Source: Pseudomonas serbica
GTDB taxonomy: Bacteria > Pseudomonadota > Gammaproteobacteria > Pseudomonadales > Pseudomonadaceae
Length of the DNA: 64,000 nt
Reading direction: 5' to 3'
Assembly (NCBI RefSeq): GCF_028823535.1
Contig: NZ_JAQIYM010000090.1
Location: 372,001-436,000, forward strand
This document shows, in pieces, positions 60,993 to 64,000 of the stretch. The notes under the pieces are model-generated. The model did no database searches. It was not told the origin of the DNA and saw only the letters and a program-made list of their open reading frames with translations. Every line of letters begins with the position of its first letter. Within the stretch, counting starts at the first letter, position 1. Made by a program: the position numbers and the translations under genes.

Positions 60993-61805
60993 ATGGCCAC
61001 CAAACACGAACAGGCCAAATACACCCTCTACCCGAGAATGACTGACTTTCTCGTGGATGAGTACAAGAAACACAGCGATGATAAAAACGCAAAGAGCATG
61101 TCCACCAAGGAGGTTTTGACCAAGACCTTCGAAATGATCCCAGAGTTCGTGAAAACCATGGACTTCAAAATCATGGCGGAGGAGTATTTCTGGCGCCGCC
61201 AAGGCAGTCATATCTTGGTGCCTGAAAACGCGGCGACGCTGAATACATTGCTCAAGGGTGATATTTCAATCCCCACCGGTAGGTTTGCTCTCCCCCATGA
61301 AAGCTTTACGGTAGCAGCCCCCAAGCGCTATTCGTTCGAAGGGGTTGAGATGCCTGGATTCCTTGTGACACTCATGCCATATGCCAAGGCCTTGCATTAC
61401 TCCCTGGCGCCCTTCTATGACTACGTCAACCTGACGCGGCCCCTGGGCATTATCACCGATGAGGCCAGCGATAATGCGCGCTGCGTGAGTATCTGCTACC
61501 GGGACATCGACCGTGGTTATGTACGAGCGCTGATCGTTGAGGACAACTTTCCAGCCATCCTGCAATCGCAGTCGCTCGACGAATTTCGAGAAATCGTGGG
61601 TTTGCCAACTGAAAACGCGCTTGAACTCGACGACCGCGAATTGTCGATTCAATGGGTGGCCTTCAAGGTGGTTGTCGCTCTCGCGGCGCTGGATCAGAAC
61701 ACCGAGGGTCAGTGTTTGACGCCTGGCTTCAAAGCCAAAACAGCCCCGCAATTATTAAACCGTCGCCCCGACCTCAATCCGCAATACAGTACCTTCAGCG
61801 TCTAG
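60993..61805 (+). CDS. Hypothetical protein, 270 aa
   Basis: RBS AGGACG. N-terminal basic helix region (MATKHEQAKYTLYPRMTDFLVDEYK) and a mixed alpha/beta body. No motif recognised. Monocistronic, between two hairpins. Confidence 0.6.
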   Translation: MATKHEQAKYTLYPRMTDFLVDEYKKHSDDKNAKSMSTKEVLTKTFEMIPEFVKTMDFKIMAEEYFWRRQGSHILVPENAATLNTLLKGDISIPTGRFALPHESFTVAAPKRYSFEGVEMPGFLVTLMPYAKALHYSLAPFYDYVNLTRPLGIITDEASDNARCVSICYRDIDRGYVRALIVEDNFPAILQSQSLDEFREIVGLPTENALELDDRELSIQWVAFKVVVALAALDQNTEGQCLTPGFKAKTAPQLLNRRPDLNPQYSTFSV

Positions 61806-61811
61806 TCGGAT

Positions 61812-61831
61812 GGGCGCCCAACCGGGCGCCC
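61812..61831 (+). terminator. Hairpin after the 60993 gene
   Basis: GGGCGCCC-AACC-GGGCGCCC, perfect 8-bp stem but a weak T tail. The next 190 bp hold no gene. Confidence 0.6.
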
Positions 61832-62025
61832 TTACTATGTAAAAACAGTCGCTGCACCGCAAGCTTTACGATAAAGTGGCCGACTGAAGATCTACGGAGC
61901 TTGTCGTAACTACTCGCTATCCATAGGCGCCTTTGAAGACATGAGTGTTTTCAGGCTGCCTGGCGTCTGTCGAGGGTTGCCCAGGCATCCAACAGGAACA
62001 TTGACCTTATCGGTGGTGCAACAAG

Positions 62026-63039
62026 ATGACAAATATGCTCTCACAGGACGAGATCGACGCCCTATTCATGGGCGGTGACAGCCCAAAGGCTGAAGCCAAA
62101 GCGGCTCCAGATAGTGGTGGTGTCAGGCCCTACAACGCCGCCACTCAGCACCGGGTTGTCACCGACAACTTACACGCGCTTGAGATCATCAACGAGCGCT
62201 TCGCCCGAAGTTTCAGGGCCGCAATGTTCCTTTTGTTGCGTCGCACAGCTGACGTCAGCGTCGTCTCGGTCGATTACCAAAGCTACAGCGAATTTTCTCA
62301 AAAGATGCCGGCGCCAACGAACCTCAACATCGTGGCGATGAAGCCGCTACGAGGAAATGGGTTGATCGTATTCCCAGCTGCCTTAATCTTCTGGGCGGTT
62401 GAAACCCTCTTCGGCGGCGAAGGCAAGCAAATCATGAAGACCGAGGGTCGCGATTTCACGCCCACCGAACATCTCGTGATCAGCCGCCTGCTTAATCACG
62501 CCATCAACAGCTACCAAGAAGCCTGGAAAGACCTTTACCCGCTTGAAATCGGTGTGGTTCGCTCCGAGATGATGCCCCGCTTTGCTAACATCACCAGCTC
62601 ATCAAACGAAGTCGTGGTGAACACCACCTTCCGCCTGGAGTCTCAGGGCGTGCTGGATACCTACTTCAATATCGCCTTTCCCTACCTCATGGTTGAGCCC
62701 GTACACGGCAAGCTCAGCGGGCCGCTGACCGAGAGCAACCCCGAGGAAGAGCGCCTCTGGAAAGAGCTTATGGCCATGGAGCTTAAGGAAACCTCCGTGG
62801 AGATCCAGGCGAAACTGCTCGACATTGGGCTCACCGTCGAACAGTTCATGAATCTGAAGGTAGGGGACGTCCTTAAAACCGACTTTCCTGACGTCATTTC
62901 TGCCGGGGTCGACGGCATTCCGGTGATGGAGTGCGAGTTTGGTACGATGGATGAGCAGCGGGTTCTGGTGGTCAAGAAGTTGATCAACTATGACAACGGG
63001 AACAAGCCTGAGCGGTTGACCAGAGGCCTTAAACGTTAG
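62026..63039 (+). CDS. fliM: FliM flagellar motor switch protein
   Basis: 337 residues, normal FliM length. The N-terminal LSQDEIDALF (5-14) is the CheY-P-binding motif. The middle domain has the typical HALEIINERFARSFR, SYSEFSQKMPAP and GEGKQIM blocks, and the C-terminal SpoA-like domain contains LLDIGLTVEQFMNLKVGDVL. All three regions are intact, so it could enter the C-ring. No fliG, fliN or other flagellar genes are present here; with cheY at 42631 it may modify the host's motor. Confidence 0.94.
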   Translation: MTNMLSQDEIDALFMGGDSPKAEAKAAPDSGGVRPYNAATQHRVVTDNLHALEIINERFARSFRAAMFLLLRRTADVSVVSVDYQSYSEFSQKMPAPTNLNIVAMKPLRGNGLIVFPAALIFWAVETLFGGEGKQIMKTEGRDFTPTEHLVISRLLNHAINSYQEAWKDLYPLEIGVVRSEMMPRFANITSSSNEVVVNTTFRLESQGVLDTYFNIAFPYLMVEPVHGKLSGPLTESNPEEERLWKELMAMELKETSVEIQAKLLDIGLTVEQFMNLKVGDVLKTDFPDVISAGVDGIPVMECEFGTMDEQRVLVVKKLINYDNGNKPERLTRGLKR

Positions 63040-63130
63040 CCATCAATTGACGCGATCACGGTCTTCCCCCTGAAATCACTCATTTGCTAGGATGAATGAA
63101 ACGGTCATCACTTACTTCAGGGGAATGTCC

Positions 63131-63499
63131 ATGAAACCGATGAGAACCACTCGAAACAACCTGGAAGTCATCGTTATGCGCGGTGACTCCGACGCTCTGG
63201 ATGAAATCGACTGCGTTTACGAATTCGCCAACGACGAATTCCTCAACGACCAGCCGGTGCACGCCGCCGTTTCCAAGATCATCGCCGACAACCGCTACCC
63301 GGAAATCAAGCTCTCCGAGTTCCTTGTACCGCACGTGCGCAAAGTCGCTAAGCGTGAAGGCTTCATGGCCGGCAGCAAGGACGCCAACTTCGTGGCCGTC
63401 GCAAACCAGCTCGCCGCCGACTTCAACAGCTCCCTGGGCGCCGACATTCGTCGCGAACAACGCAGACAGGCCGATGCTGATGTCTCAAACGAACGCTAA
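63131..63499 (+). CDS. Hypothetical protein, 122 aa
   Basis: Start at ATG 63131 (earlier in-frame ATGs at 63092 and 63125 exist). Starts MKPMRTTRNNLEVIVMRGDS; acidic middle and basic C-terminal helix. Overlaps the next gene by about 20 bp. Unrecognised. Confidence 0.55.
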   Translation: MKPMRTTRNNLEVIVMRGDSDALDEIDCVYEFANDEFLNDQPVHAAVSKIIADNRYPEIKLSEFLVPHVRKVAKREGFMAGSKDANFVAVANQLAADFNSSLGADIRREQRRQADADVSNER

Positions 63500-63872
63500 G
63501 GCGCTGTGTCCCGAACGTTACTTCACGCTCGGGCTGATCAATGAAGAGGCCGACGCCGCGTCGCGTTCGGCCTATCCACTACTCCTTGTCCTCCAGCACC
63601 GCCAAACAGGCGCCCTGCTGGCTGTCGATCCTGCGACGGATGTGGTCACCGACCCAGCCATTTCGCCACCCCGGATCGACGAGCACCGCCCCATCGAACC
63701 CGATACCGCCTGGCACCACGAAAACGGTAATGACTATTACTGCATAGGGCTCGCCAACGAGGGCATGGCCGATGGGAAACACCCTGTATTGGTGTTGTAC
63801 CGCGACCTGCGCACGAAACAGTTCTGGGGTAAGGCGCCTGAACGTTTTCTGAAGGGCATGCAACGCGTTTAG
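63480..63872 (+). CDS. Hypothetical protein, 130 aa
   Basis: Start ATG 63480 (63474 also possible) inside the end of the previous gene; begins MSQTNAKALCPERYFTLG. Beta-rich (YPLLLVLQHRQTGALLAV; HPVLVLYRDLRTKQFWG). No family recognised. Translational coupling with the upstream gene is likely. Confidence 0.55.
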   Translation: MSQTNAKALCPERYFTLGLINEEADAASRSAYPLLLVLQHRQTGALLAVDPATDVVTDPAISPPRIDEHRPIEPDTAWHHENGNDYYCIGLANEGMADGKHPVLVLYRDLRTKQFWGKAPERFLKGMQRV

Positions 63873-64000
63873 GGCTTGTTGAGGCTGAGCTGTTCGCTTA
63901 GAGTGGCAGTGCGCGCTGACCCATCTGCGTCCAACCGCAAGAGATGGTGATGGTACCCCGGCGATGGTTGGACATCGGCGTAGGGTGAGACCGCACTTAC
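63873..64000. other. Right-edge sequence, no gene seen
   Basis: 128 bp to the window edge with no supported ORF or RNA. Confidence 0.4.

Noticed and set aside
1..64000. CRISPR array, tRNA or insertion sequence
   Set aside because: Looked for regular repeats, T-arm sequences and transposase motifs; only the tmRNA T-arm was found.

Overview
The window looks like part of a very large Pseudomonas extrachromosomal replicon, most likely a megaplasmid. The Pseudomonas assignment rests on an OprI-type lipoprotein, a RecA whose core closely resembles the Pseudomonas protein, and a tmRNA with a Pseudomonas-like body. The replicon assignment is inference. It rests on second copies of housekeeping genes (recA, ssrA/smpB, xseAB, nadE, cheY, fliM, an ftsH-like gene, a yccA-like gene) mixed with many unrecognised genes, frequent strand switches, and no rRNA, ribosomal-protein or tRNA genes. 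No replication, partition, conjugation or transposase genes were recognised, and a jumbo phage is not strictly excluded.

Layout. 1-1.9 kb: the N-terminal part of a Cas3-like HD nuclease/helicase that runs off the left edge. 2-11.3 kb: small accessory genes, including three membrane proteins with Gly/Cys-rich tails, a sulfite-oxidase-like molybdoenzyme, a stand-alone domain resembling the N-terminus of pilus/secretion ATPases, an XRE regulator and a DUF4031 gene. 11.5-12.9 kb: an AT-rich gene with DUF4116-like repeats. 13.1-16.4 kb: oprI-like lipoprotein, Ham1/RdgB-like pyrophosphatase, recA with an extra C-terminal region, and an AlkB-like dioxygenase. 16.4-17.9 kb: tiny overlapping genes and a tandem gene duplication. 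18-30 kb: a YbdG-type mechanosensitive channel, a metallophosphoesterase, a tandem pair of large unknown proteins, DUF4326, SIMPL and membrane-anchored CYTH proteins. 30.1-35 kb: an NAD salvage and control locus (Nudix, nrtR, nadD2 / pncA, pncB, nadE) with a matched pair of operator-like palindromes in its divergent promoters. 35-46.8 kb: LapG-like protease, a large coiled-coil protein, CheY, an SPFH protein, a CX5R phosphatase-like protein and a YccA/BI-1 membrane protein. 46.8-49.4 kb: xseB, xseA, smpB and ssrA (tmRNA) on the minus strand. 49.5-58.7 kb: mostly unknown minus-strand genes. 58.8-64 kb: FtsH-like protease, FliM and small genes.

Three themes may link these genes. (1) Resource and repair autonomy: NAD synthesis, RecA, exonuclease VII, AlkB-like and Ham1-like proteins. 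(2) Proteostasis: an FtsH-like protease together with SPFH and YccA homologues, whose chromosomal relatives associate with or modulate FtsH, plus a tmRNA/SmpB pair with an unusual tag. (3) A shared C-terminal peptide, approximately F-[S/G]-x-D-L-G-[L/V]-COOH, at the end of five proteins and more loosely a sixth, most of them otherwise unrelated. I regard this as the strongest candidate for an undescribed system: a sorting, export, docking or degradation signal. All of this comes from reading the sequence; no database search was run.
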